From contig CP016211.1 in NCBI GenBank assembly GCA_001931535.1, positions 12,942,377 to 13,006,376 of the forward strand: DNA of 64,000 nt, given 5' to 3'. The notes below the pieces were generated by a model that saw nothing but the letters and a program-made list of their open reading frames with translations, searched no databases and was not told the DNA's origin. Below, piece after piece: positions 51,010 to 59,560 of the stretch (within the stretch, counting starts at the first letter, position 1; the number at the start of each line of letters is the position of its first letter). The position numbers and the translations under genes were made by a program. Source of the DNA: Minicystis rosea (GTDB taxonomy: Bacteria; Myxococcota_A; Polyangia; Polyangiales; Polyangiaceae).

Positions 51010-51390
51010 AGTCACGATGGGGCCGCAAGCGGCCCCAAACCCCGGGCCAGGCAAGCCGGCCCTGAGTCACGATGGGGCCGCAAGCGGTCCCAAACCCCGG
51101 GCCGGGCAGGCCCTGAGTCACGATGGGGTCGCAAGCGGCCCCAAACCCCGGGCCGGGCGAGCCGGCCCTGAGTCACGATGGGGCCGCAAGCGGTCCCAAA
51201 CCCCGAGCCGGACGAGCCGGCCCTGAGTCACGATGGGGCCGCAAGCGGCCCCAAACCCCGGGCCGGGCAAGCCGGCCCTGAGTCACGATGGGGCCGCAAG
51301 CGGCCCCAAACCCCGGGCCGGGCGAGCCGGCCCTGAGTCACGATGGGGTCGCAAGCGGTCCCAAACCCCGGGCCGGACGAGCCGGCTCTG
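51010..51390 (+). repeat. Array of seven family-1 two-hairpin repeats
   Basis: Seven direct copies of a 55-bp unit (the second is 51 bp): AGTCACGATGGGGCCGC, AA, GCGGCCCC, AAACCCCGGGCCGG, G/ACGA or GCAA, GCCGGCCCTG. Boundaries: 51010, 51065, 51116, 51171, 51226, 51281, 51336, ending 51390. The changes seen (GGGGTCGC or GCGGTCCC) keep G-U pairing in RNA. It starts 8 nt after the DUF4912 stop, in sense orientation. Confidence 0.95.
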
Positions 51391-51469
51391 ATCGCGCTGC
51401 GCCGCAGCCCTGATCGAAAAAAATCTCCGAGCCACGCAACTTCTCCCTCGGTCGCGTCGATGAGTAGAC

Positions 51470-52510
51470 GTGACCCCTCGATCTCGCCTCGTGCCGGGGG
51501 CCGCTCGTAGAGCGGCTTCCTTTCTCGCGCGTCGCCTCCTCGGTGGCGCGTTGCCGTTTGCGCTGGCGGTGTTGCCCGCACGTGCCCTCGCCGGGCCGGC
51601 GGACAGCGATGAGCCGCTCGTGCTTCCACGTTACGAGCGCGATCCGCGCGTCGAGCTCGTCGAGCCCGATGCGTCGTCGCGCCCGCTCTCACCGCTGCGC
51701 GCGCCGCTTTGGATCGCCATCGACACGTCGTTCGTGCGACGCGATCCGGGCGACACGTCGTTCGGCGCCATGTTGCTCTTGGGGCTTCCGTTGGATCGGT
51801 TGTTCGCGCGTGACGTGCGCGTCTCGTCGATCGGCGATCGCCCCTCGCCTGCGGATCACGGTGATCCCCCGCGCGCAGATCCTCCGCCCGCGCTCAAGCC
51901 GCCGCCGCGCGCGAAGCCCGAGCCGGCGCCCGCGCCGCCGAAGGTGCCGCCGGTGCCGCCGACCGCGACGCCGCCGTTGCGCATCCCGATCGTGGTCCCA
52001 CCCGAAGCGGCCCGCGCCGCCGTCGAGGCCGCGCTTCGCAAGGCGCGCCTCTCGGATCCCGATGCGCGCCTCGACGCCATGGCCTCACGCGCCCGCGCCG
52101 CGGCCGCGTTACCCGAGCTTCGGTTGCGCGTGCTCCGCTCGGTGGATCAAGGCCAGACGCTCTCGCCGACGGAGTACGACGCGAACCGCACCACCGCGAG
52201 CGGCGGCTCCAGCTTCTGGATGGAGGCCCGCGCCACGTGGCGTCTCGATCGCTTGGTCTTCGCGGAGGAGGAAGTGTCGTTCGAGCGCATGCGCCACGAG
52301 CGCGCCGAGGCGCGGGCCAAGGTCACCGCGCGCGTGCTCAAGCTCCTCTTCGAGTGGCAGCGCGCGCTGGCCCTCGCGGACAACCCTGCGGCCTCGCCCG
52401 AAGAAAACCTCGCGGCTCGGTTGCACGCATTGGAGGCCGAGGCCGAGCTCGATCTGCTGACCGACGGCTGGCTCACGCGCTTCCAGGGAGGGCCGGCGAA
52501 AGCGCGCTGA
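51470..52510 (+). CDS. Exported protein of unknown function
   Basis: 346 residues. An RR-rich start and hydrophobic stretch (LLGGALPFALAVLPARALAG) form a signal peptide, cleaved after ARALA. About 45-110 is a compact beta region (PLWIAIDTSFVRRDPGD), then a Pro-rich spacer (about 130-165), then helices with a predicted coiled-coil (FAEEEVSFERMRHERAEAR). GTG 51470 is the only start in a sensible position. No family recognised. Confidence 0.7.
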   Translation: MTPRSRLVPGAARRAASFLARRLLGGALPFALAVLPARALAGPADSDEPLVLPRYERDPRVELVEPDASSRPLSPLRAPLWIAIDTSFVRRDPGDTSFGAMLLLGLPLDRLFARDVRVSSIGDRPSPADHGDPPRADPPPALKPPPRAKPEPAPAPPKVPPVPPTATPPLRIPIVVPPEAARAAVEAALRKARLSDPDARLDAMASRARAAAALPELRLRVLRSVDQGQTLSPTEYDANRTTASGGSSFWMEARATWRLDRLVFAEEEVSFERMRHERAEARAKVTARVLKLLFEWQRALALADNPAASPEENLAARLHALEAEAELDLLTDGWLTRFQGGPAKAR

Positions 52511-52521
52511 TCCAGCGCCGC

Positions 52522-52574
52522 CGCTGCGCGTCGCGCGTCCCTCGAGATCGCTCGAGAGACCGGGACGCGCAGCG
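52522..52574. terminator. Bidirectional terminator-like hairpin
   Basis: CGCTGCGCGTC (52522-52532) pairs with GACGCGCAGCG (52564-52574), perfect 11 bp; an alternative inner stem GCGCGTCCC/GGGACGCGC uses the overlapping bases. It separates convergent genes. Confidence 0.6.
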
Positions 52575-52587
52575 GTTTGCCGGTGCG

Positions 52588-53553
52588 CTACTGCAGGATG
52601 TCGCTCGACAACACGACGCTGCGCGTCCCTTCGCCGACGTCATTCACCGGGTCGGTCACCGTGACCTTCACGTCGAGCGGGTGGCCGAGCAGCGTCATGA
52701 TGTCGTGGCTCTCGTCGAGCTGGAAGCGCAGCCCGTAGAGCTTGCAGTAGCCGCCCTCGTCGGGCTCGAACGTGAAGATCACGTTGAAGGGACCGACGTC
52801 GATGCCGAGGTCGGGGAAGTGGCCGGTGACGGACGTGATCGATCCCGACTGCGCCAGGTTCTTCATCCGGATCGCCACCCAGATGTGATGACCGCCCTGC
52901 GGGCCGGCTTCGACTTGCGCCACCTCACCGTCTTGCAGCGCGAGGTAGTCGGCTTGTCCTTCGCCGACCACCACCGTCGGCGCGCCGCCGTTCGCCGGCT
53001 TGCACACGTCGTTGGTGCCGCTGCCCCAGCCCGGCGTGTACGGCTTGAGGTTCTCCGGCGCGACGTACGCGTCGGCGCACTGACCGGCGACGCAGGTCTC
53101 GGGCTCGATGCACGTGGGCGCGCTCGATCCCGGCGCCTCGATGCAGCGCGAGTCGACGACGACGCGATGGAGCAGCTTCTTCCCGGCGACGATCTCGGTC
53201 GCGGCGCGCCGCACCACGAGCGGGTTCGTGTCGTCGCCCGGGCGGAAGGCTTCGAGATCGACGTCGACCGCCGTACCTCCGGGGAGATCGGCGAAGGGCA
53301 GCTCGAGCGGGAGCTTCAAGGGTTTGGCGGTGCCCACCGAGAACGTCTCGTCCTCGATCACCGCGCCGCCGGCGCGCATCACCACGTGGATCGATTGCAG
53401 ATCGACCCCGAGCCGCAGATCGCTGACGACGCCGATGATCACGGAGCCGGTCGCGCCGCTGCCATCGGTGCCGCCCGTGCCGCCGCCGCCGCACGCGGGA
53501 GCGATGACGAGCACGAGGAGGGCGGCGATGAGGAGGGAGAGTCTCTGAAGCAT
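52588..53553 (-). CDS. Putative lipoprotein of unknown function
   Basis: 321 residues. ATG 53553 starts a signal peptide with ALLVLVIAPAC, a lipobox-like end (Cys21), then GGGGTGGTDGSG. The mature part is beta-rich with about six Cys (CIEAPGSSAPTCIEPETCV) and no known domain. It follows the DsbD-like gene by 53 nt on the same strand, so may share a transcript. Confidence 0.72.
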   Translation of the reverse strand: MLQRLSLLIAALLVLVIAPACGGGGTGGTDGSGATGSVIIGVVSDLRLGVDLQSIHVVMRAGGAVIEDETFSVGTAKPLKLPLELPFADLPGGTAVDVDLEAFRPGDDTNPLVVRRAATEIVAGKKLLHRVVVDSRCIEAPGSSAPTCIEPETCVAGQCADAYVAPENLKPYTPGWGSGTNDVCKPANGGAPTVVVGEGQADYLALQDGEVAQVEAGPQGGHHIWVAIRMKNLAQSGSITSVTGHFPDLGIDVGPFNVIFTFEPDEGGYCKLYGLRFQLDESHDIMTLLGHPLDVKVTVTDPVNDVGEGTRSVVLSSDILQ

Positions 53554-53606
53554 GTGCCGGCGATCCTCGGTAGGAAGCTCCCACCGGATCGGCCGGGGGA
53601 GTGGGA

Positions 53607-54992
53607 TCAGTTCACGCCCTCGAGGGCCTTGAGGAACGGCTCGGGGCCGACGAACTCGGTGAACCGCTTCTGCTCCGCGCCGGTGGAGTCGTAGATCACG
53701 ACCGTCGGCAGCCCTTTGACCTTGTACTTGTCCTTGATCTTGTCGACCTGCGGATCGTCGTCGTTGGTCGCGTCGACCTTCACGGCGACGAAGTTCGCCG
53801 AGAGCGCGCGGGCCTGCACGCGCGGATCGGCGAAGGTGTCCTTGGCCAGCTCCTGGCAAGCGCCGCACCAGGTGGCGGTGAAGTCGATGAGCAGCGGGCG
53901 CTTCTCGCTGCGGGCCTTGGCGAAGGCGAGCTCTTCCGAGTGCTCCCACGAGAGCGATCCCTTCGGCATCGTCCACCCGACGATGAACCCGAAGCCACCC
54001 GCGGTGCAGAGCGCGATGCCGATGCCCTTGCGCGCCTTGACCGCGACACCCTCGTCATCCCAGTAGAGGTGCACCGCCCCGAGCGCGAGCCCGACCACGA
54101 CGGCGACCGCGGAAATCACGAGGAACGCTGTGTCAGGTCGTGCCAGCTTGGTGAGGCCGGGGAACGCGTTCTTGAGGAACCAGAGCGCGACGACCAACAT
54201 CACCACGCCGAAGAACGACTTGATCCCGAGCATCCACTTGCCGCCCTTGGGCAGCGCGACCGCGAACGTGCCCACGAGCCAGAAGGGCAGGCCGAGGCCG
54301 ATGGAGAACATCAGGCCGACGATGGTGCCGAGGAAGAGATCGCGCGAGTTGCCGATCCACACGAGGATGCCGGTGAGCACGGGGCCCGTGCACGGCGCCG
54401 CGACGAGCCCGCTCACGAGCCCGAGGAGGAACGCGCCGCCGTACCCGATGCCCCCGACCGACGAGAGTCGCTGCATCACCGAGTCGGGGAGCGTGAGATC
54501 GAAGGCGCCGAACATCGACGCGGCCATGGCCACGAAGACCGTGACGATGCCGAGGATCACGAACTTGTTGGAGAGCGCGGCGCCGAACAAGCTGCCCGTG
54601 AGCGCGGCGCCGACGATCATCGGCGTGAAGAGCGCGACGATGCCGAGCACGAAGCTCGTCGAGAGCAGCATCGCCTGGCCCCGCCCCTTGGCCTCGCGCG
54701 CGCCGAAGACGCTCACCGTGATGGCGATCATCGGATAGACGCACGGGGTCGCCGCCGTCAAAAGGCCGCCGGCGAGCGCGCCGATGGCGCCGAACACGGG
54801 CCCCTTCTTGATGAGCCGGGTGAAGAGATCAGGCTCCTCGGCGAGCGCCGTCGCCGGCAGGAGGAGCACGGCGAGCGCGGCGAGCGCCGCGAGGCGAGTC
54901 GAGAGGCCGATCCGCGCCGATCGAGGGCGAACACCGAGGTTCGACCCCATCAGGCGGCGCGGCAGGAAGCTGCTCCAGGCGTTTGCGTTCAT
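53607..54992 (-). CDS. DsbD-type thiol:disulfide reductase (CcdA core plus thioredoxin)
   Basis: 461 residues. Signal-like head (to about 50), then eight or so transmembrane helices of the CcdA/DsbD-beta core with the Cys pair TPCVYP and APCTGP, and a C-terminal thioredoxin-like domain with WCGAC (TATWCGACQELAKDTFADP, about 375-390). The DsbD-alpha domain is absent, so this is the short form. It moves electrons from cytoplasmic thioredoxin to periplasmic partners such as cytochrome-c or disulfide-isomerase pathways. It heads a probable two-gene operon. Confidence 0.92.
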   Translation of the reverse strand: MNANAWSSFLPRRLMGSNLGVRPRSARIGLSTRLAALAALAVLLLPATALAEEPDLFTRLIKKGPVFGAIGALAGGLLTAATPCVYPMIAITVSVFGAREAKGRGQAMLLSTSFVLGIVALFTPMIVGAALTGSLFGAALSNKFVILGIVTVFVAMAASMFGAFDLTLPDSVMQRLSSVGGIGYGGAFLLGLVSGLVAAPCTGPVLTGILVWIGNSRDLFLGTIVGLMFSIGLGLPFWLVGTFAVALPKGGKWMLGIKSFFGVVMLVVALWFLKNAFPGLTKLARPDTAFLVISAVAVVVGLALGAVHLYWDDEGVAVKARKGIGIALCTAGGFGFIVGWTMPKGSLSWEHSEELAFAKARSEKRPLLIDFTATWCGACQELAKDTFADPRVQARALSANFVAVKVDATNDDDPQVDKIKDKYKVKGLPTVVIYDSTGAEQKRFTEFVGPEPFLKALEGVN

Positions 54993-55408
54993 GGATCCTG
55001 TGGTGGCGAGGCTGGGTGCGGCGTCTCACGGAACAGGAGAGTGTCCCGGGGCGTCGCGGCGCATTCTAGCAAAGGCCAGACGGAAGCGCGCGTTCCCCAG
55101 GTGACGGGACGTCACGTTGCCCGGGGCGTCGGGCGGCAAATCCCGTCTTCTCAGGGAACCGTCGATGTCGCCGCCTCTCCCTGGCCGCGCTCGCGAGAAT
55201 CGCGCGCCGCCGTGATCTCGCGGCGCTCCTGCGAACGCTCATCGAGCCGTGCGATGCGTCGGCTCCGCGTTGCTGTGGTGCGCTCGCCTCGATGCGCAGC
55301 GGTCCCGCCATTCGAAATGGCGCGCGGGCTCCCGCAATTCAATGGGCGCGACGCGCCGGCGACGCAAGCGCTGGCGTGATGCTCGCGCCGGCGCTCACGA
55401 GCGCGCGC
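54993..55408. other. Intergenic region
   Basis: About 415 bp without a recognised gene. It holds GTGACG-GGA-CGTCAC near 55103, a small perfect palindrome. Nothing else stands out. Confidence 0.45.
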
Positions 55409-56431
55409 TCAATCCTTGGGCAGACGTGCGAGCGTTTGTTGGGCGAGCGTGACCTCGCCGTCGAGCGCGATGGCGAGCGCCGTGCGACCGCCGGTGCTGC
55501 GCGCGATGAAGGCTTCGAGGTAGCTGCGCGCGTCGTCCCAACGTCGTCCGTAGAACGCGAGCTGCCCGAGGACGAAGCGCCCGTAGCCTTGGCCCGCGGG
55601 CACGGCGGCGAGCTTCTGCATGAGCTCGGGCAAGTCCTCGACGGCTTCGCCGCCGGCGCAGCGGGCGATGGCGAGGTGACCTTGGTAGAGCGGCTTGTCC
55701 GTCGTCCCCCACCGCGCGGCCCGCGAGAGCGCGCTGATGGCCTCGTCGTAGCGGCCCGCGAGGAAGTAGAGCGAGCCGAGCGTCCAGAAGTGGAACGCCC
55801 GGCGCTTCGGCGGACCCGTGCGCGCCGCGAGACGAAGGTGACCGACCGCCGCGTCGATGTCGCCGAGCGCCTGCGCGGCGCGCGCCGCATCCTGATGGGC
55901 CACGTCGGGCAGCACCGCGAGCTCGACGCTCTGCCGCGAAACCTCGAGCGCCTTCTCGAAGCGCCGCTCCTCGTAATAGGCGAGGTAGAGCTGGCGCAGG
56001 AGCATCGATTGCGTGGTGGCGTCGATCCGCGCGTTGGACGCGAGCCCCCGTCGCGCCCAAATGCCACGTGCGCGCGGCGTGCGCGCCGTCATCGCGCGCT
56101 GGAGCATCTCTTCCGGCGAAGGAGCGCGCGTCGCTTGCTCGACCGGCTTCTTGCGGGCCGGCGCGGGCGGCTTGCTCGACGTCGCCTTCGCGCTCGCGCG
56201 GGCCGCTTTCTTCGGCGGGCTCTTCGCGGCGGCGCGGCGATCCGCCGTGGCGCGCTTTCGCGGCTCGCTCTCCGAACGCTTCCGCGTGCTGCTTTTCCCG
56301 CTGGAAACGCGTCGCTTGCCGGCTCGAGGCTTGCCGCTGCTCGCGGGCTCGCTGCGGGTGCGGCGCACGGGGCGTGGCGCGGCCTTCGTCGCTGTGCGCG
56401 TGCGCCGCTCGCCTTCCTTCGCTTTTCGCAC
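55409..56431 (-). CDS. TPR protein with basic histone H1-like N-terminus
   Basis: 340 residues. The first 105 are Lys/Arg/Ala/Ser rich without globular pattern (KAAPRPVRRTRSEPASSGKP; KKAARASAKATSSKPPAPAR), like histone H1 or DNA-binding tails. From about 110 it is helical with TPR-type units (LYLAYYEERRFEKALEVSRQ; LGSLYFLAGRYDEAISALSR). GTG 56431 is chosen because TGCTAACAT lies 7 nt upstream and there is no SD. The tail may bind nucleic acid or another polyanion. Function unknown. Confidence 0.78.
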   Translation of the reverse strand: MRKAKEGERRTRTATKAAPRPVRRTRSEPASSGKPRAGKRRVSSGKSSTRKRSESEPRKRATADRRAAAKSPPKKAARASAKATSSKPPAPARKKPVEQATRAPSPEEMLQRAMTARTPRARGIWARRGLASNARIDATTQSMLLRQLYLAYYEERRFEKALEVSRQSVELAVLPDVAHQDAARAAQALGDIDAAVGHLRLAARTGPPKRRAFHFWTLGSLYFLAGRYDEAISALSRAARWGTTDKPLYQGHLAIARCAGGEAVEDLPELMQKLAAVPAGQGYGRFVLGQLAFYGRRWDDARSYLEAFIARSTGGRTALAIALDGEVTLAQQTLARLPKD

Positions 56432-56548
56432 GTCAACGATGTTAGCAGCACCTGTACAAGCGTCCAGAAACCTGCGACATCCTAGAAAGAGGTGTGGCCA
56501 ACCCTGCCGTTGCGTCGGCAGGCTGGGGGCGCCATACGTCACCGCCGT

Positions 56549-56860
56549 ATGTCCCTCTCGGTCTCCGTGCGCCCCTTGGCTTCTGCGATCGTCCTCGGCG
56601 TTCTCGGCGTCCTCGTGATGGGCTGCGGCCATCCGGCGACGCGTGAGGAGTGCGACGAGCTCTTCGCCAAGAACGCGGAGATCGAGCTCCGGACGCAGAA
56701 CATCACCGACCCCAAGACGGTCACCGAGCGCATCACGGCGGCGCGCGCTGCCGAGGGCGAGGCCTTCGCGGGCCGCTGCCTCGGGCGCCGCATCACCAAG
56801 CGTGCGCTGGATTGCGTGCGCCGCGCCACCACGGCCGAGCAGGTCGATCGCTGCCTGTGA
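56549..56860 (+). CDS. Small Cys-rich lipoprotein, first of a coupled pair
   Basis: 103 residues. Signal with lipobox MGC (VLVMGCGHP). Mature helical domain with ECDELF near 34, GRCLGRRI, DCVRRATTAEQVDRCL at the end. Four Cys are spaced as in its downstream neighbour (EC...C...DC...RCL), suggesting a duplicated helical disulfide domain. TACGTC lies 8 nt before the ATG. Stop overlaps the next GTG (GTGA). Confidence 0.78.
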   Translation: MSLSVSVRPLASAIVLGVLGVLVMGCGHPATREECDELFAKNAEIELRTQNITDPKTVTERITAARAAEGEAFAGRCLGRRITKRALDCVRRATTAEQVDRCL

Positions 56861-57189
56861 GCGACACGCCGGAGCAGGAAGGCGCCCCGCGGCGCGAGGT
56901 GATCGCCACGTTGGTGATCGTGGTCGCCTTCGTGGGCATCCTCGGTGGCCGCCCGGTGTGGCGGCGGATCATGCGGCATCCGACGCCCGAACGGTGCGCG
57001 GCCATGCTCGATCGCGCCGCCGAGCAGCAGGCGCGATCGTACGAGCGCACCCCGAGCCCGGCGCCCGCTCCGCACAAGCTCGACGCACCGGAGGTTCGGA
57101 CCTGCGTCCGTGATCTGACCGACGACGAGGTCGAGTGTGCCCTCAATGCCGGCTACATCGATGCGCTGGAAAGGTGCTTGCCGCCCTAG
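56857..57189 (+). CDS. Small membrane-anchored Cys protein, second of a coupled pair
   Basis: 110 residues. A short head and one transmembrane helix (VIATLVIVVAFVGILGG) are followed by a domain with ERCAAML, TCVRDLTDDEVECALNAGY and ERCLPP. The Cys spacing matches the upstream protein, so the two look like paralogues, one lipid-anchored and one membrane-inserted. GTG overlaps the preceding TGA. Confidence 0.76.
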   Translation: MSDTPEQEGAPRREVIATLVIVVAFVGILGGRPVWRRIMRHPTPERCAAMLDRAAEQQARSYERTPSPAPAPHKLDAPEVRTCVRDLTDDEVECALNAGYIDALERCLPP

Positions 57190-57302
57190 TTTTCCTGGGG
57201 TGACGCGCGATAGCATCGATTCCCGATGCTGGCCCTCTCGATTGCGCCGCGTTGTGATAACGTAACCTGCACGCTCGCCGCAAACGTTGCTGCGGCCGTC
57301 CG

Positions 57303-58418
57303 GTGCCTGTGAAAGCTCCGTCCCCCCTGCTCGGCTTCAACAACAACGTCCGGCACAAGGGGCGCGTGTTCCATATCCAGACCGAGGACTCGGGCGTCAG
57401 GCATCCGCACGTCATCACGCATCTCTTCGCGGATGGCGGGCGCATCCTCAAGACGACGAAGACCTCGTACGCGGAGCACGTCGGCCAAGAGCGCCTCGCC
57501 GAGACGGTGCGGGCGATGATGCAGGAGCAGCACAAGGCGATGTTCATCGCCCTGCGCGACGGCCAGTTCGACTACCTCTTCGAAGAGGGGCCTGCGAGCC
57601 ATGTCGGGCCGAAGCCGTCGAACCCGGGCTTCGTGCCGAACGCTGCGGCCGCGCCGCCCGCTGCTGCGCCGCCGGTCGTCGCCGCGCCGGTGATGCCTCC
57701 GCCGTTGCCGCCCGTGCCTCCGCCGTTGCCCGCGCCGCCTCCGGCCGTCGTCGTGCCTGCGCCCTCCGTCGCGATGCTCGCGCCGGCGCCGGCCGTCGCG
57801 GTGCCTCCGCCGCTGCCCGTGCGCGCGCCGTCTGCGCCGCGTCCGGCGCCGCCCCCGCTTCCGTCGCCTTCCGTGACGGCGCAGGCGACGCCTGCTCCCG
57901 CCGATACGAGTCCTGCTTCCCGCAGGCGCCCGCCCACGCGGCCCAAGCTCGACGTCGATCCCGCGGCCATCCATGGCGTGGGTGGCCCGCCGTCGATCGA
58001 TCGCGATCTCGACGCGCTCGAGCGCGCCGCGGCCGAAGCGCAGATCCCGTTCTTGCAGCAGATTCAGGATCTGCCGCCGCCGCCCGCCACCGTGCTCGGG
58101 CAGAAGCGCCCTTCGCTCGGCAGCGCGGGGGGCTCGGCTCCCGGAGGTTATTCGGTGCGTGGGCCCGGCGAAGCGCCGGCATCGCCAGCGGCTCCCTCGG
58201 GGCGGCAGACGAGCCCCCGTCCCATGATGACGCCCGCCGCTCCGCCCGCTGCGTCGGCTCGCTATGCGCCTTCACGTCCCGCCTCGATCTTCGCGACGAC
58301 GCGCCCGCAGGAGGGCTCGTCGATCTTCGGTGAAGATCTCATCAGCGAGAAGTCGCTGGACGAGGTCATCCTCGGCTACCTCGCCGAAGACCTCGATGGG
58401 CCCGGCGAGAAGAAGTGA
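57303..58418 (+). CDS. Conserved myxobacterial protein with Pro/Ala-rich middle
   Basis: 371 residues. The first 100 form a conserved globular domain (LLGFNNNVRHKGRVFHIQTED, shortened here to FNNNVRHKGRVFHIQ; VITHLFADGGRILKTTKTSY; RAMMQEQHKAMFIALRDGQF). Residues about 115-205 are almost only Ala/Pro/Val. The tail (about 330-370) is acidic (SEKSLDEVILGYLAEDLDG). The middle is a flexible linker and the ends are probably separate binding parts. Cytoplasmic; unknown function. GTG start without SD or a clear TA box. Confidence 0.75.
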   Translation: MPVKAPSPLLGFNNNVRHKGRVFHIQTEDSGVRHPHVITHLFADGGRILKTTKTSYAEHVGQERLAETVRAMMQEQHKAMFIALRDGQFDYLFEEGPASHVGPKPSNPGFVPNAAAAPPAAAPPVVAAPVMPPPLPPVPPPLPAPPPAVVVPAPSVAMLAPAPAVAVPPPLPVRAPSAPRPAPPPLPSPSVTAQATPAPADTSPASRRRPPTRPKLDVDPAAIHGVGGPPSIDRDLDALERAAAEAQIPFLQQIQDLPPPPATVLGQKRPSLGSAGGSAPGGYSVRGPGEAPASPAAPSGRQTSPRPMMTPAAPPAASARYAPSRPASIFATTRPQEGSSIFGEDLISEKSLDEVILGYLAEDLDGPGEKK

Positions 58419-58427
58419 TCGCTCACG

Positions 58428-58473
58428 ACCGGACGAGCCGGCGCTGATTCACGATGGGGCCGCGAGGGGCCGG
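58428..58473 (+). repeat. Family-1 repeat, partial copy
   Basis: ACCGGACGAGCCGGCGC (arm 2) precedes a truncated first hairpin, TTCACGATGGGGCCGC, GAG, GGGCC. It lies 10 nt after the preceding gene's stop, in sense orientation. Confidence 0.7.
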
Positions 58474-58530
58474 CCACCGCAGCGATCGAGCGTGCCGAGG
58501 GAGCCGCTCTTTCTCGCGTGTGGCCGGTGC

Positions 58531-58536
58531 TATAGC
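58531..58536 (+). promoter_or_regulatory. Extended -10 TGCTATAGC, leaderless
   Basis: TATAGC (58531-58536) preceded by TGC; 6 nt (GAGGTC) separate it from GTG 58543. The same nine bases occur before rplY. The -35 is weak. Confidence 0.55.
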
Positions 58537-58542
58537 GAGGTC

Positions 58543-59400
58543 GTGAACCTCGCGGTGCCTGCTCCGCTCGTCGACGTCGATTGGCTCCTCGCCCATGCGC
58601 GCGATCCCGCGGTGCGGATCGTCGACGTGCGCTGGTACCTCGCGGGCAAGCGCGGCGCGGACGAGTACGCGCGCGGGCACATTCCCGGCGCGATCTTTCT
58701 CGATCTCGATCGCGATCTCTCCGCCCCGGGCCGCGGACCGGGGCGTCATCCGCTGCCGGCGATCGCCGACTTCGCCGCGGTGCTCTCGCGCGCGGGAATC
58801 GGGCGCGACACGATCGTCGTCGCCTACGACGACGCGGGTGGCTCCGTGGCCGCGCGCCTCTGGTGGATGCTCCGCTGGGTGGGTATCGAGGGCGCGCGCG
58901 TGCTCGATGGTGGGCTCGGTGCGTGGATCGCCGCCGGGCAGGCGCTCTCCACCGAGGTCCCCGTGATCGCGCCTGCTCCGCCGCTCGATCTGCGGGCCGG
59001 CACGGGCGCGCGCGCCATCGACAAGCGCGACGTGCAGCGCCTCGCCGCCGAGCCACGCGCCCTCATCCTCGATGCGCGCGCACCCGAGCGCTTCGAAGGT
59101 CGCGTCGAGCCCATCGATGCCCGACCGGGCCACATTCCCGGCGCGCGCTCCGCGCCCTTCGCGCAAAACCTCGTCGCGCCCGGCGGCGCGCTCAAGCCCG
59201 CGGGCGAGCTCGCACAACGTTATCGCGCGCTCGGCGCCTTCGATGCGGACGACGTCGTCTGTTACTGCGGCTCCGGCGTCACCGCCTGCCACGACATCCT
59301 GGCGCTCGCGATCGCGGGGCGCGGTGACGTGTTGCTTTACGAGGGATCGTGGAGCGATTGGGCTGCGGATGCATCGTTGCCCGCGGCGACCGGCCCGTAG
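58543..59400 (+). CDS. SseA-like two-domain sulfurtransferase
   Basis: 285 residues, two rhodanese domains: N-terminal about 7-125 (VRIVDVRWYLAGKRGADEYA; GHIPGAIFLDLDRDLSA) and C-terminal about 150-280 with the active loop CYCGSGVTACH near 245. This is the size and loop (CGSGVT) of 3-mercaptopyruvate/thiosulfate sulfurtransferases. GTG 58543 is set by the -10 box. Physiological donor not known. Confidence 0.93.
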   Translation: MNLAVPAPLVDVDWLLAHARDPAVRIVDVRWYLAGKRGADEYARGHIPGAIFLDLDRDLSAPGRGPGRHPLPAIADFAAVLSRAGIGRDTIVVAYDDAGGSVAARLWWMLRWVGIEGARVLDGGLGAWIAAGQALSTEVPVIAPAPPLDLRAGTGARAIDKRDVQRLAAEPRALILDARAPERFEGRVEPIDARPGHIPGARSAPFAQNLVAPGGALKPAGELAQRYRALGAFDADDVVCYCGSGVTACHDILALAIAGRGDVLLYEGSWSDWAADASLPAATGP

Positions 59401-59492
59401 ATTCGCGCCATCGCGGCGAACGTCGTCGGCACGCGCGCCATCCGTGCAGCGCGCGTGAGCTCATGATCGATGAGCTCGTGATCGATGCGGCT

Positions 59493-59552
59493 CGTGATCC
59501 GCGCCGGCTCGTCCGGCGCGGGGTTTGGGGCCGCTTGCGGCCCCATCGTGAT
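59493..59552 (-). repeat. Family-1 repeat, complete copy
   Basis: On the minus strand CACGATGGGGCCGC AA GCGGCCCC AAACCCC GCGCCGG ACGA GCCGGCGC, 8 nt after the Sel1 gene's stop, sense orientation. The second stem is GCGCCGG/CCGGCGC, where the 51-kb copies have GGGCCGG/CCGGCCC, a paired change. Confidence 0.9.
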
Positions 59553-59560
59553 GGCGATCC

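Noticed and set aside
51010..51390. CRISPR array
   Set aside because: Units follow each other without unique spacers and contain two palindromes each; no cas genes.
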